From Adiantum capillus-veneris (lineage: Eukaryota; Streptophyta; Polypodiopsida; Polypodiales; Pteridaceae): a stretch of DNA of 64,000 nucleotides. Of this stretch, positions 47,479 to 59,300 are shown piece by piece (within the stretch, counting starts at the first letter, position 1; each line of letters begins with the position of its first letter). The position numbers were made by a program, and so were the translations under genes. The notes beneath the pieces were generated by a model. It searched no databases and was not told the DNA's origin. It saw nothing but the letters and a program-made list of their open reading frames with translations. The stretch covers positions 147,353,850 to 147,417,849 of the forward strand of contig CM043949.1 of NCBI GenBank assembly GCA_014529385.2, written 5' to 3'.

Positions 47479-48299
47479 ATCACTACACTTTAGGGAACCC
47501 AAAGTTTAGGCCATCGAGACACAAAGATACACTTGTGGGAAGCATCAAGTGGGTACAGTCCAAGATAGGGAAGGAGATTATAATCACTAATTGATTGCTA
47601 TACATTGATTCCATGAGATCACCGTAAGACTAACAAAGGAGACATAGCTAGCTAGGACTATGCTTGATGCTTTGACATTGTTATGTTTAACTTTGTGGGA
47701 TCAAAAATTTTTACTCAATGACACACATTCCTTTAGTTTAGTGCCCTGAAGCTTATTCTTTCAACTATTTGGAAAGTCCACTATACACAACCCTTATAAT
47801 ATATATATCATGTATAATGCCTGCAATAGACCCTAATGCTTAGCATATTGTGCAAAGTACCAATGGATGGGAGACACCTCGCAAGTTTTCCAAGAATTAT
47901 TCTTACTTTGATGATTACTTAAGCTTTAAGAATGTGATGTTCCATAGCAACATGGGACTGCCTATGACTAACCGCTCACTCACCCAAGAGTGGTACAATT
48001 CTGTGGGATGCATGTCTAACTTCACCATCCTATCTTATTGCAGTATTAGCGAGAACCACGATTAATTTGTCAAACCATGGGACGAAGCTGACTCGACCAG
48101 CGCATAGAGGCTACAAGAGGTTGTCAATCTCTCGGAAAACAACTAACAACTCGCATCTAACTCAAGCTACACTCAAGTGACTGAAATCACCAAAAGCCAA
48201 TCACTCATCGGCAAACAATTCACATCCGTTACAGCATTAGATGACATCCAAACGTAACGAAACTTCTAGGACAAGTTTATAAGACCTAAGCACACATGC

Positions 48300-48926
48300 C
48301 TATGGTCTCAAACCCCACTTTAGGTCAAGTTCCAAAAAATCGCGATTATTAATAGCAATGGATTTTTGACCTAGTCGTTTTCGACCCAGAATGCATATAA
48401 ATGCTTAGCAATGATGCTCCAATATCCCGCCTATGCGTAGTTTTCAATTTAAAAGTTTAAATTCCTAGTTATGATGAGATTAGGCCGCGGGTCGACGATG
48501 CCAAAAGCTACAAAATACTGTGAATGGCTTACGTCAATGCGTAGAGCTCTTACCTGATGTTGCAATGCAACAAACGCATTCACAATGTGACAACCAGAGA
48601 GAGATTAGGAAGCGCGAGAAGGAGAGAAGTGAGCGCCGTGAGCTCACGTTGTGTATTTCTTATCCAAACACTTATAAAAAAATTACAAAAATTGGCTTTT
48701 ATACCTTAGCCAAGGTTTTTGAGTGGTCAAAACTAATAATCTGGAGTTCTACCAAAGCTGGGAATTGACTGGATGATACAATCTGGAAGCTTGTAGCCCT
48801 GGCTCATTAATTACAAAGTTTACCAAGAAAATAGGAGTTACAATATTCCTGATTTATTATCAAAATAATAATTGTTTTACAAGGAGAACTCCAAAAAATG
48901 ATGTCTATGTTAGCTTGCTGCTAACA
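48300..48926 (-). repeat. Element G 3' LTR (left end not placed)
   Basis: The minus strand starts TGTTAGC, followed by AGCAA and GCTAACA, a short inverted repeat, right after the polypurine tract. A TATA box (GGTATAAAAGCC) lies at 48697-48706. Further left a donor-like CAGGTAAGAG near 48553 and an AATCGCGATTATTA motif near 48340 occur. The same features occur in the same order in the LTR-like region 53.2-55.26 kb. Confidence 0.5.
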
Positions 48927-48945
48927 TTCCCCCCCTCCTTGCCTG
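48927..48945 (-). promoter_or_regulatory. Polypurine tract of element G
   Basis: The minus strand reads GGCAAGGAGGGGGGGAA directly before the LTR start TGTTAGC. Confidence 0.7.
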
Positions 48946-49093
48946 TGTCGTCCCTTGACACAGCTTTATGAGCTGAAGTAGTCTTTGGGTTGACGGCAGA
49001 CGAGGCAGTTTTTCAGTGCTTCCAGTGCTTTTTGGTATCTAATTTTGCATTCTTTGTCAGGCACTTGCAAAAATTGCATAGTGACTTGGTTTT

Positions 49094-49557
49094 TCAGTTC
49101 CACCACACTAAGTAGCCTACAATTCTGGATGTGAGGCTGCTTATCACCGGCGCAAATATCTTTGTTCGCCAGGTGAAGAATCCAGTGTAGAATGCTTCTT
49201 CAAAAGCTAGCATATTATGCGATGGCAGGAACATGCATCTAGCATAGAATCCGTAAAGGATTTCTTCCAAAGGTTGCCCACTCAGATCATAACATAAGCC
49301 TTTGTTTCCTTCCAAGAATGAGAGCCATGGGGCTCTTGTCTGCTCAGGCTCTTTGAAAACCTGTATGCATATGAGTAGCATCCTGCAGATCTTATATAGC
49401 ATTGCACAGGAGAGATCTGGCAAACTCTTGAAGAATGTCACGGCGCCCGTTAGGGTTTTCAACATGTATTCTTGCGTTGCTTGGCCTCTCTCTGGAGCTG
49501 GCAGCCTAGGGAAATTGAGCCAAGTTGGCCTCTTCTTCTTGTTAGGAAATATGACAT
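49094..49557 (-). pseudogene. Element G ORF, C-terminal part
   Basis: The frame reads VIFPNKKKRPTWLNFPRLPAP, then QEYMLKTLTGAVTFFKSLPDLS and LSFLEGNKGLCYDLSGQPL and ends GYLVWWN. It lies just upstream of the polypurine tract on the same strand. Residues before VIFP come from the inserted LTR-like segment. I do not recognise the domain. Confidence 0.5.
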
Positions 49558-50378
49558 AGCTAAATAGATATTTGAGTAGATTACTTAATGGAGAGAGATA
49601 GATTTCACACACAAGAGATTATAGAGTAGAGAGAGAGAGAGAGAGTACACACGATATACGTGGTTCACCCAATGTGGGCTACGTCCACGAGAAAGCAGCC
49701 ACTCAATGGCTTTAGTACTTCAAAACAAGAAGTAGTTTACAAAGGGATTATACCCTTAATGGAGCTTCCTCCTTGCTTCACTCTCCCCACCTCACACTCA
49801 CCTTGTTGCATCAGCTCCACACTATGAAATGTGTGTAGAAATGGCCTTCTTTTATAGGCCAAAAGGGCTACCCTCTCTCATGAAAGGCAGCCATGTGTAG
49901 CTGCCCTTGTGTAGATAAGTCCAAATCGGACCCTCCAATCCGCCCATGTGTGGCCGCCCTTGAGAAGACAAGTCCACTTTTGAATTTGGCCACCGGCCAT
50001 TGAATTCGGCCATTGGCTATTGACTTCCGACCATTGGCCATTGACTACCGGCCACCGGCCAACCAACCAATCGTTTTTCGACCACTTTTCGACCGCCATC
50101 CGGCCATAATATTCCGGCGAAAAGGAATATTCCGATGAAGGGAAAAAAAAGTCTCGGGGGCGGCCACTTTTCGACCGCCATCTGGCCATAATATTCCGGC
50201 GAAAAGGAATATTCCGATGAAGGGAAAAAAAAGTCTCGGGGGCTTCCGCCCCCGAGGCCCCTAAAGTTGCCCCTAATTTTTGGCCGTGAAAATTTGGGTT
50301 TTCAGTGAGTGATTTTTATTTCCGGCGAGTGATTTTCCTTCATGCACGATGGCTTCTCCTCATAATGGGGGCCTTACA
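49558..50378 (-). mobile_element. Solo-LTR-like insertion in the element G ORF
   Basis: On the minus strand it starts TGTAAGGCCCCC at 50378, has a TATA-like CCTATAAAAGAAGG near 49848-49862 and ends near ATGTCA at about 49555. It holds a segment (TATACGTGGTTCACCC, TACGTCCACG) typical of plant LTRs. An 82-bp tandem duplication lies at 50082-50245. Both flanks carry the same long ORF, but an exact TSD was not found. Confidence 0.5.
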
Positions 50379-53065
50379 AATGTGTGCTTTTACCATAGAA
50401 AACTACAAGGGGTAAATCAAGCTCAATGATTAACACTTCTGCAATGCTTCATGCGCTTGCCATGTCCTTACTCTAGGTACAGGATAGAATGTTGGATCTT
50501 TCTGTCAGGCTATAGGTGCTCTTGTGAACAGAATTAGGTATCTCAGATTCTTGTTCAACCAACTTAGCCTCCACTTCGGGTGGTCTTTATCTGCGCCATC
50601 TTCTTGCATATCCTTGTACAACTTTTATTTTACCTGTAAAAGATCTACTTTGATGAGGGGATATGGCAAGGATAGCTGGTGCCATTGAGCGTTGATTTGG
50701 TTGGGAGTGAGTTGAGTGACGTTGATAGAGTGTAAAACTCTCAACTCCCAATCCATAGCGGCCTTCCACTTCTCATCCACCTCTAAGGTGATCTTTTCCT
50801 TTAGTGCGTCTTCTTCAGCTTTTGACAGTTGGACCATTGGCATTGTATCTTCGTCAGTAATGTGGACCTAAAAGTCTTCATCACCACTCGGCTCTGCTGT
50901 AGACTGCGTCTCAAATTTAGCAAACGAGACCGAGAGAATTTCAATTTGGGGCAGCTCTGAAGTGCCTGCCTCTTCTTGTGTGTCTGGCTTTCCATCTTTG
51001 AGGAGTTGATTCATACGCTTCAGTTCTACAATCTACTTGAGGAGCTCCTCCTCTCTTTGGACTCGCATCAGTGCCAGGTCTCTGCGCTGTGACTGTTCAA
51101 GCTTCAAATCTAGTTCTAAATCTCTGTTTTTCTTTTCAAGTGCCTTGTACACTTCATCTGTTTCCTTGATCAAGGACATGGCTGGATTTTCTCTTATTTG
51201 CCGCAAGAAAATGGCATGATCATTGATTCTCTGTTCGGAATATTGCAGAGAAGTGTTGGCTACATCTAACTGCACTTGAATTTTCTGAGCTGACAGAGAG
51301 GTGGTAAGAAGTTCATTCGTCACTTCTGTTAGTTGCTCGTCTTTCACCTTCCAGGCATCAGATAACTTAGTGAGGAGGTCACCTAACTCCTCCATTTCCT
51401 TTTGTTGTTTGTCCCTGGCTATCTGATGTTGTTCCTCTTATGTCTTTAGCTCTTGCACTTGCCTTTGGAGATCAGTGATAGTAATCATCCTGTCGTCGAG
51501 CTCTCCTTGAAGAGTATCGATGACCATTTCTAGTTCCTTGACCTTTGTGCTGCAGTTTAAGGCTACTGAGCGGAGTTTCTCCGTCATGTCTTGCATCTGC
51601 CTTGCATACTCATTTACTTGTAAAATTACTTTGTCATCGGACTGCCACTCCTCTTGTCTTTCTAGTTGGGATGTGCCTGTAGCCTCTTGTGTTGCCTCTT
51701 GCTGTGTTGTAAGTGTTGGTGGCACTATAGAGGTGGATGGTTGTTCTTCTCCATGGCCATCCTGAGGCTTTGATGCCTCGGCAGTTTCTGGCTGAGTGGA
51801 AATAGCTGGTGTGGTCTCCACCGTTACCGTCTCTTCATCTTTGCCACTTCTTCTGCCTATTTTAGCTTTAAAGCTTTGGCCTCTTGGTACATTCTTTCTA
51901 AATATTCTTTTGGATCCTCGGCCTCTTTTCTTGTATGATACTTCGTTTGAGATCCTTTCAGGTCTGTGGGTACCCACTTTTCTGGGTCCTTTCCTTATGC
52001 TTGCCTACTGCACTGATATGCCTATTTTTCTCTTTCAAATCGTGCTTGTTTTTGAGCTGGCTCCTCTTGGTGGGCAGCCAGTTCCTCTTCATCTCTTTCC
52101 TTCTAGCTTTCTTTTTTTCGTTGTCAGATCTTTCACTGTTGTGCCGCTCGGATGAGCTGTCATCGTCATCTAATTCATCACGTGATTTAAAAGATCTTTT
52201 ACCTGATCTTGTAGCTCTTGGAGAGGGTTGTGCTACCACGATCCATGTATTCTGATCAGGGGTAGGTGGTAGATTATCAGCCATGCCGATGGCATGATAG
52301 GCTATTCTTGTCAACACTTCTGGCGCAACCAAGTATGTGATTTTACCCTCCTTCTTGGTGGCCTTTAATGTTGTCAAGACATACTATACGTAGTCCATAG
52401 GCTGCCTTGTTGTTGACTCAAAACTTGAGTAAAGGTGGTGGCCACGGCATGATTTGGTGTCGTGAACCTTGGTGGCCTTTTTGCCAGGAAATGGAAGTGT
52501 TGATGGTACGGACGGGCTGGCTCTTCCACGTGTTTGTGGATGAGATCGGTAAATGTAGCCACGGCTGTTTCCTTGGTAAATGTGTCTGTGGTCTTCCTGT
52601 CTCTTACCCACATGGTCATTCCTTCAATGGGCAGTCTGAGTGCCTCTGCCACTATTTCTTTTGTAATTACTACCTTGACCTTGTTTCCTTGGGTGTCTGA
52701 TATCTGGGCGGGTGGGTCCGTCTTCTTTGATTGTGGACAGAAGCTCGTAAGCTTTCTGAAAGTCCACTCCGCAAGGCTCTTGTTCGTAGAAATGTTGGAG
52801 TCTCAACCTGCGGTTAGCTTCTTTGGTTTCTGGCTTTGCAGCTACATCATAGACCTCTTTAGGCAAGAGCTTCAACTCTACCTGATTCCCTTCTTCACTC
52901 TTGAACCTACTGGTGAAGACTGTGGTGTGGTGTTCTTCCAGTTGTTCTTTAGAAAGGATGCTTTTGCCGCCTTGACTGACTCGGGGTCCAGTTGATACGC
53001 AGGCAATTCTTGTAGTTTCTCTTTTGGTTTAGCTTCTTCTGGCCTTCTCCACGGCTTGCATTGCT
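50379..53065 (-). pseudogene. Element G ORF, N-terminal and coiled-coil parts
   Basis: From ATG at about 53065 (MQAVEKA) the reading continues, with frameshifts, through KEKLQELPAYQLDPESVKAAK, KLLPKEVYDVAAKPETKEANRR, QEPCGVDFQKAYELLSTIKEDG, then ITKEIVAEALRLPIEGMTMWV and HFLAKRPPRFTTPNH, then a charged region (RSGKRSFKSRDELDDDDSS) and a long predicted coiled coil (51.98-50.6 kb: MEELGDLLTKLSDAWKVKD, RDLELDLKLEQSQRRD). The VITKEIVAEALRLP part resembles N-terminal domains of plant transposon-encoded proteins of unknown role. About 1000 residues in total, no RT or integrase. At least four frameshifts. Confidence 0.5.
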
Positions 53066-53234
53066 CCTGTTTAGTGAATAGAGTGCAAAGCTAGCAGATT
53101 TATCATATTTTTCTCTGGAATGTCCTTTTAGACTAAAATGCTGATAATCTGGTCCAAATTGCTTCAAATTAATTTTTGAACAAGCAAAGATGCGTAAAAT
53201 CATGCAAGGAACAAAACTGTATGGTCAAAACAAA

Positions 53235-54480
53235 AATTTGCAACCAAAGTAAATAATTGAGATTATTTATAGCTGAGGAAAATTTTCAACTTTTTGTAAA
53301 CTTGGCCTCATAGGCTTGAAGTATATGCCAAATACATGCTCTAAGTGAAATATGGGCTCATTTGGATGCACAGGTTGGAAATGGTACCAGATTTTGGCTT
53401 TAGGTCTCTGAAATAGTAGATATAAAGGAAATTTGATCCAAATTGACTCGAAATTGGCTAGTGGGCTTATCACAACATATACTTTGGATGTATGATGGCA
53501 AAATATCCAAATTCCCCAATTTTGACCAAAAAGTAAATAATCGAGATTATTAACTTCTCTTCCAAAATTGACATTTTTTGGCATAAATTGGTTCTAGGCA
53601 TGGTATAAACCTTGAGTATGAGATATGAGGTGATTTGGATCACGAAAAGTTGTTCATAACCCAGATTTTGTCTTGCAAAGTCTTATTTGCGTTTTTGGCA
53701 ATTTTACAAGTAATGGGTGGTCATCTTGGCTCATAGTTGATTTTTGGCATGTAATAGGTGTGTACACATGATTGGTGAGGTGAATTGACAATTTCCATGC
53801 AAAAATCATGCAAAAGTAAATAATCGCGATTATTTACAACAGTGACAAAAACTTTGCAATTCTCACAAATTTTGACCTAAACATGTTTCATACACCTAAT
53901 ACAAGTCCTAAATTGAATTTGGTCAAGTTTGATCATGCCGGCATCACTTTGTGCTCTGTGGAATCTGAAATCACCATTTTTTGTGATTACTCTGTCTGTT
54001 GGGTTGGTCGATCAACTTTGAGGCTTTGGACTTGTCTGCAACATAGTCGTGCAGTTACATGTCCAATTCTGGCTCATTTGGAGTCAGTTTGGCCTCGTAT
54101 GTCTAATTTGATGCTTTGTAACCTTCGAACCATTTTTTGCTTTTCAAGGGCTTTGCTTGATGGATTTCACCAAACCAATCATATACATTGTATATGGACC
54201 TCATTAGCAAGCCATCTGTGAAGTCAGGTCGGAATTCTGGCATTTGCCAAAAACCCTAACTTTCCTACTGGGGACCCCCTTGACCCCAGCCGAATTGTCA
54301 TCTGATGGTATAGAAAGGTTCTATTATGTTAAGGCATACTATGGTTCAAATCCCGTCCGATTTGGTCAAGTTGGCAGGCCGCTATGGTCAGTTTTAGGTC
54401 GTAGGTCTTCGTGCACTGCTCGGTTTCTAGGGTTTTTTCTAAAGCTTTAGACTAGCTACTACTGGCCGTGCAAAATGGAT
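53235..54480. repeat. Degenerate ~283-bp repeats with palindromic AATCGCGATT core
   Basis: GTAAATAAT(C/T)G(A/C)GATTATT occurs at about 53249, 53531 and 53816, spaced about 282-285 bases. The third copy is a perfect 22-base palindrome. Flanking words (CCAAATT, GGCATGGTATAAACC, TTTGGATCA) repeat weakly. A related motif lies near 48340 in the element G LTR. No gene is supported here. Confidence 0.6.
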
Positions 54481-54489
54481 CATAATTAT

Positions 54490-55260
54490 CGAGTAAAGAA
54501 CTTACCCTTGATGTCTCGTATGAGACGGCGCTGAAGAAGGTCAATTGTGGGCTCCGAAAATGTCGCGCGAAAGAGGCTGAAAACTCTCTCTGCAAAGGCT
54601 CCCTGGATATCTATACCTCGACTTCCCGAACCAAATTTCCCCAAATTGCCCCGTTAGTCCTACTAGGCCGTGAAATCTATGTTAGACTCAAAAATTTCCC
54701 TGATCGGATTCCTGTAGCTCATTCTGCACGAATTTTGCAAAAGTAGGCCTGGTCGCCTAATTTAGGCTTCCCGCTTCCGTCTTCTGATTTTATTGAAATT
54801 TTTTATGCTTGTCCGCCTTGTCCTTTTGATCACCATCGTGTCTTCAATTTTTTCCATCTAAGCCTTCTTGCTATTTTTTATTAATTTTGACGTGTTTATT
54901 TGAAAAAATTAAAGAAAATAGCAAAATTCTCTAAAAAAGTAAAGCAAAAATTCAATAATTAAGAAAATCTCTTGAAAAACATAGCTTTATTGTTTTTTGT
55001 TGAATTTCTTCATTTTTAAGCCTCCTTCCTTATCAACAAAAATGATTAAAAATATCCAAAAAATGACTATTTTTGATTATTTTTTGATAGTATATACACT
55101 ATTTACACTCATCGGGAAGATATTATCAATGGATTTTCCCTTGTCGATGAATTATAAGGGCATTATTAGGTAATTTTGCAAACAATCACACGTTAACATG
55201 GAACTTTTTCTTCCCTCTTCAAACATTGCCCTTAATTACTTAGTACTTAGTGCCCTTCCA
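54490..55260 (-). repeat. Element F 3' LTR (extent to the left uncertain)
   Basis: The minus strand starts TGGAAGGGCACTAAGTAC at 55260, directly after purine tract TTAGGAGGGG (55261-55270). A TATA-like GGTATAGATATCC lies near 54608-54620 and a donor-like GGGTAAGTTC near 54503. The LTR may extend to about 53.2 kb and include the palindromic repeats. The other LTR of F is outside the window. Confidence 0.5.
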
Positions 55261-55365
55261 CCCCTCCTAAATGGCGTACTCTGGGACGACTGCGTGCATG
55301 GGTTGAATAATTGTGTCTATGCATAGCTGTGATTGTCTCTACCATGATATGAAGATCAATGCAAT

Positions 55366-56435
55366 TCAAACCAATATGTTGTGCAAGAGCTGGGTCTTGA
55401 ATAAATAACTCAAGGGTTTTCGATGTCGAGGTTTGCTGCTAATGTCTTCCAAAGAGCAAATCTTGTAGCCTTGTGCTCTCTGTTTGATAATACCATCAGG
55501 GTGTTTTAGCACACTGATTGCTTGAGCTGTTGGTAGCACGTTAGACGATTGTCGAGCTTTTTCTCGCCATTGGTAGCTCGGTCGGCTTTGTGCTGCATGG
55601 TGTGTTAGAGTCTGTTGAGACCTAACTCGCCACTGTTTGATTGGTTTAGCGGTGTGTGGAGAAGATAAGTGCTCCTTTTTCTTCCAAACCCTTTTCATGT
55701 TAGGTTCCTTGCTCATAGATGCTCTATTCTGTGCTCAAATCCTCGGGACCGTCTTATGTTTCTTCGGTGAAGTTTTAGACACCCAGATCTGATTTGTTTT
55801 ATCCTTAAGTTGTGCTTTTGGTACCCAAATTTGCCTGACTCCTTGCATGCTACTTGTAGCATTTGTTTGTCAAGGAGATGGAGAAGATTTGCTTCGTGGA
55901 TTGGTCTTTTGATTGCATCTTTTCCATTCCTCCTTGCTTGGTGTAATTGGAATGATGAGTTGCCTTCCTTTAGGTGCTAGCTTTAGCTGATTCGTATCCC
56001 AATTTGGTACTGCTTTGTATGTACGCATCCAAGGAATGGCAAGAATTATCATCTCATTCATGTGTTCATCTGGCAAGCATACAAACTGATGCGGACATGA
56101 ACATCCATGTACTACCACATTCAAGTTGAACACTCCCAATGTTGGAGTTGCATTCTTGTTGCATCCTTTGATTGTTGTGATTCTTGTTGTCAATGCTCGA
56201 CTTGTTGCCTTCTTGTATGTGGAATAACTGACTGCATTCACTCTAGCTCCTGTGTCTACCAAAGCATTGATGCTATGATTGTTGAGTTGTACTTTGATGC
56301 GCAGATCCATTCCATCTAACCAGTCATCATCCATTGAAATTGTGTCTTTAGGTAATTCCCATTGTCGATCATCTATTTCCAAAGTGTTAATGGGAATCAA
56401 TATCTGTTGATTCTTGAGAGCAGTTTTACGCTTGA
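55366..56435 (-). pseudogene. Element F: retropepsin-like domain and W-repeat tail downstream of integrase
   Basis: From about 56435 a frame shifted by one from integrase reads RVLKRKTALKNQQILIPINTL, then NNHSINALVDTGARVNAVSYS, the D-T-G active site of a retropepsin. The flap and end follow (GVFNLNVVVHGC, EMIILAIPWMRTYKAVPNWD), where ILAIPW stands for the usual ILG. After TGA at 55870-55872 the same frame continues with short repeats (RQIWVPKAQ, NQIWVSKTS, KRVWKKKEH, KQWRVRSQQ, YQWREKARQ) to 55366, with one more TGA near 55737. In Ty3/gypsy elements the protease normally precedes RT. Its place after integrase in the same strand and almost the same frame is unusual. The downstream end adjoins the element's polypurine tract, so it lies inside F. 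Confidence 0.7.
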
Positions 56436-57720
56436 GTACCCGAAGTCTAGGTTCCTCTTGGGTTCATCAATAACCTGTTGTCGCTTCATCTTCCTTTGTC
56501 TGGCTGCATGCATTCTCTCTAGAAATTCATTGGTTAGTGGCAAATTGTATTTCTTTAAACGCCACCCACTAATCCAATTAGCCATTGGTTCACCATCTAG
56601 GGTGGACAATTTTACTGCTCCACTTGGAGATACATCTTCAATGATGAATGGTCCGTTTCCCTTTTTCTTAAACTTGGGAATGTGTTGCTTAAGGGAATAG
56701 ACTAGAACTAAGTCCCCTTTCTTGAAAATTTTTGTGATTAAGTGGGAATCAAAAAATTGTTTTTGTTTCCGCTTTTGTGCATAGATATGAGCTACAGCAG
56801 TTAGCCTTTGCTCGTCTAGCTTTTTCAAATCTTCAAGTCTTTCTAACAATTCTTGTCCAGTCCACTCAAGATTCTGTGCTACCCTTCATGTCGGCAATAG
56901 AAATTATATTGGTAGTATGGCATCAAGACCATAAAAAAGGTTAAAGGGTGTAGCATTTAGAGTTGTTTTGAATGAAACTCGATAAGCCCATAGAGCAGCA
57001 TGGAGATTCATTTCCTAGTCTGTCCTTCCTGAACTAACCACTTTGGTCAGTACCGAGCTAAGAATTTTATTTGTATGTTCAGCTTGTCCGTTTGCTTGTG
57101 GGTGATAGGGAGCTGATTTGTTATGGATCACCATAAACTCATTAAGCAAATCCTCTATTACGTCATTGAGGAAATGAGTTCCCCGATCATTGACAATCTC
57201 TATTGGCAGTCCATATCTCATGAATACATACTCATATAAGAATGCAACAGTGGTTCTAGCATCATTCTTTTGAGTCGCTTTAGCCTCGGCCCACTTGGTC
57301 AAGTAGTCCGTAGCTAAAATGATATATTGAGCTTGGGTTCTATAAGCAGGTGACTATATCAGCCCAACAAAATCTATACCCCATTTTGCGAAGGCTCTAG
57401 CCCCCATCATTGGTCTTAAGGGCAGCTGTCTACTCGTGATTGTTGGCATTTTTGCTCGTTGACAAGTCTCACACCTCCGAACATATTCTTTGGCATCGGC
57501 AGAAAGTGTTGGCCACCATATACTTGCCATCAAGATTGCTCTTGCGGTGGTCTCACTAGAAAAGTGACCTCCAGCTAATCCAGCATGTGCTTGTTCTATA
57601 ATCGGAATATACTCGTCTTCATTTTCACAAAGACGCAAATGTTGATCTTTACCTCTCCGATACAATTGGTTCCCAATAAGAGCATAGTCTCTTGCTTCAG
57701 TTTCAATTGCTCTTTGACGG
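56397..57720 (-). pseudogene. pol: Element F: integrase
   Basis: From the insertion point of E the frame reads RAIETEARDYALIGNQLYRRG, then the zinc region (QAHAGLAGGHF, VRRCETCQR) and core (KWGIDFVG, VNDRGTHF, NGQAEHTNK), so the zinc residues and all three catalytic acids are present. Stops lie at 57354-57356 (TAG), 57015-57017 (TAG in place of Trp in TDWEMN) and near 56900. The C-terminal part has KKGDLVLVYSLKQ and GNGPFIIEDVSPSGAVKL, with the GPF motif, and ends in a basic linker. All parts are in one frame. The N-terminal continuation is at 63544-64000 across element E. Confidence 0.87.
57717..57720. other. Target-site duplication of element E, left copy (ACGG)
   Basis: ACGG stands directly before the LTR start TGACGGGAGC at 57721 and again at 63544-63547 after the LTR end CCCCCATCA. 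Removing one copy with the element restores the F frame (EDMSKSR then QRAIETEA). Confidence 0.87.
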
Positions 57721-57930
57721 TGACGGGAGCAAAGCGAACCTCGAACCTCGACGGCCTCTAAAACACCGGGGACCGAATGGCGTGCCTCGAGCCTGTCATG
57801 GTAAAGCAAACAGGGGGCACCACCTAGCTTCAGCGGCTAGGACGCAAACAACACACCACCATAACAAAGTTTTCATCCAAGAGAGATGGATGCTTGGGAG
57901 TAATGATGAAGAGGAAAGGGAATGAGATCA

Positions 57931-57972
<42 letters not shown>

Positions 57973-59283
57973 GGTATAGCGGCTTAGTACTAAGGCATCA
58001 CAAAAGGATGGCGAATCCGCACACCCTTCACACATACATAAGCTCGCTCCAAAACACAAGACTAGGTGGCGATTCCGCACACCTCACATGGGCAAAACAT
58101 TGCAAGAAAACATACTCACAAAACCTCAAGCTTTATTTAGAGAATTAGGCGATGAAATGGGGAGCATAGGGTAGGGGAATGAGAAGGGAGAGAGTGGTAG
58201 AGCACATGGCGGATAGGTGGCAGTTGATGGCGAAGACTCGCACGAGGATTATGGCCATCATCCTTCATTTAGTTGCCCTTCATCTTCCATAGCCAAGGGT
58301 GTAGAGGTCATGCTCAAGACAAGCATGGTGATTGCGGTGATGGTGATGGTGTGGGTGTGTGTGTGTGCACTAGGCACACACAGTGCATAGTGTACTCTTT
58401 GGTGATGGTGTGTGTGTGTTTGTGTGATGGTGACCCCTCTTTATATAGGGGAGGAGGGGGGGGAGAAATTCTAGAATTTAGAAATGAAGAAATCATTATC
58501 TACATAGGCCATGTGACTGTGGGCCCCACTTGTCTGGCTGTGTGTATATGTGCCAGAACAGCAGTCTCATGAGAGAGAGACTAAGAGAGAGAGATGGGTT
58601 GATGAAAAAAAGTGAGAGGTGACATGGAGAATAAAGTAATTACAAGAGGGGAGAGAGAGAAGTGTGTTCAGAGGTGAATCTGTGTGCAGATGTGTGTGAA
58701 CACAAGAAAAATCAGGTAACCACCGGGTGGGGATGGGTCTGTGGGCACCTTTTTTTAGTGAAACTGAGTGTGTGTGAGTGTGGGGGAGGTTATTTAGCTA
58801 CAAGACAAGAGACATGGAGCCCTTTAGAGAGAGTGGGGGGTATTTGGGTCATGGGATATGATAGGAGAGAGAAAGGGGGGGTGGGGTATACTATTTTGGA
58901 AGATAGGGTAAGTTGCATGTGAGTTAGGGTGCATTAGGTGAGTTAGAATGCATTATTGGTGAGAGGTGGGGTAGCTTGAGGGGAGAGAGAAAGGAGAAAG
59001 GACAAGGGGAAGAGAGAGGGGGTTGACCTTTTGAGTGGAGGAGAGGAAAAGGGACACACGGAGGGGCAACAGTGAAGAAAAAGGAGGCAAGGTGGGGATG
59101 GGCTGCCCCGCAGGCATGAGGTGGCCTATTTTACCTTTCTCATATATTTACATAATCATACTTTATTTTTTTTCTTACTTTTTCCAATGTCTTTTATCAC
59201 TCCCTCCCTAAGAGGGGGTTTTCATGGGGTGGGGACGAGAGAAGAGGGGTATGGGAGCTTGGCTTGGGAAAAGCCCCCATCAT
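57721..59283 (-). repeat. Element E 3' LTR (1563 bp)
   Basis: It starts TGACGGGAGCAAAGCG and ends AAGCCCCCATCA. The left 140 bases resemble the matching ends of the B LTRs (CGACGGCCTC, GGGGGCACCACCTAGCTT). A (GA)n block lies at 57933-57967. The right 633 bases match 62911-63543. Confidence 0.9.
58438..58448 (-). promoter_or_regulatory. TATA box of element E LTR
   Basis: The minus strand reads CCTATATAAAG in the LTR, similar to the CTATATAAAG of element B. It points into the element side. The 5' LTR copy is deleted, so this one remains only at the 3' end. Confidence 0.6.
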
Positions 59284-59300
59284 TAGCCCTCCCCTTTTGG
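59284..59300 (-). promoter_or_regulatory. Polypurine tract of element E
   Basis: The minus strand reads CAAAAGGGGAGGGCTAA directly before the LTR start TGATGGGGGC. Confidence 0.85.

Noticed and set aside
57715-57720. LTR of E starting at TGACGGTGACGG
   Set aside because: Alignment with the B LTRs and the ACGG duplication at 63544 place the start at 57721.
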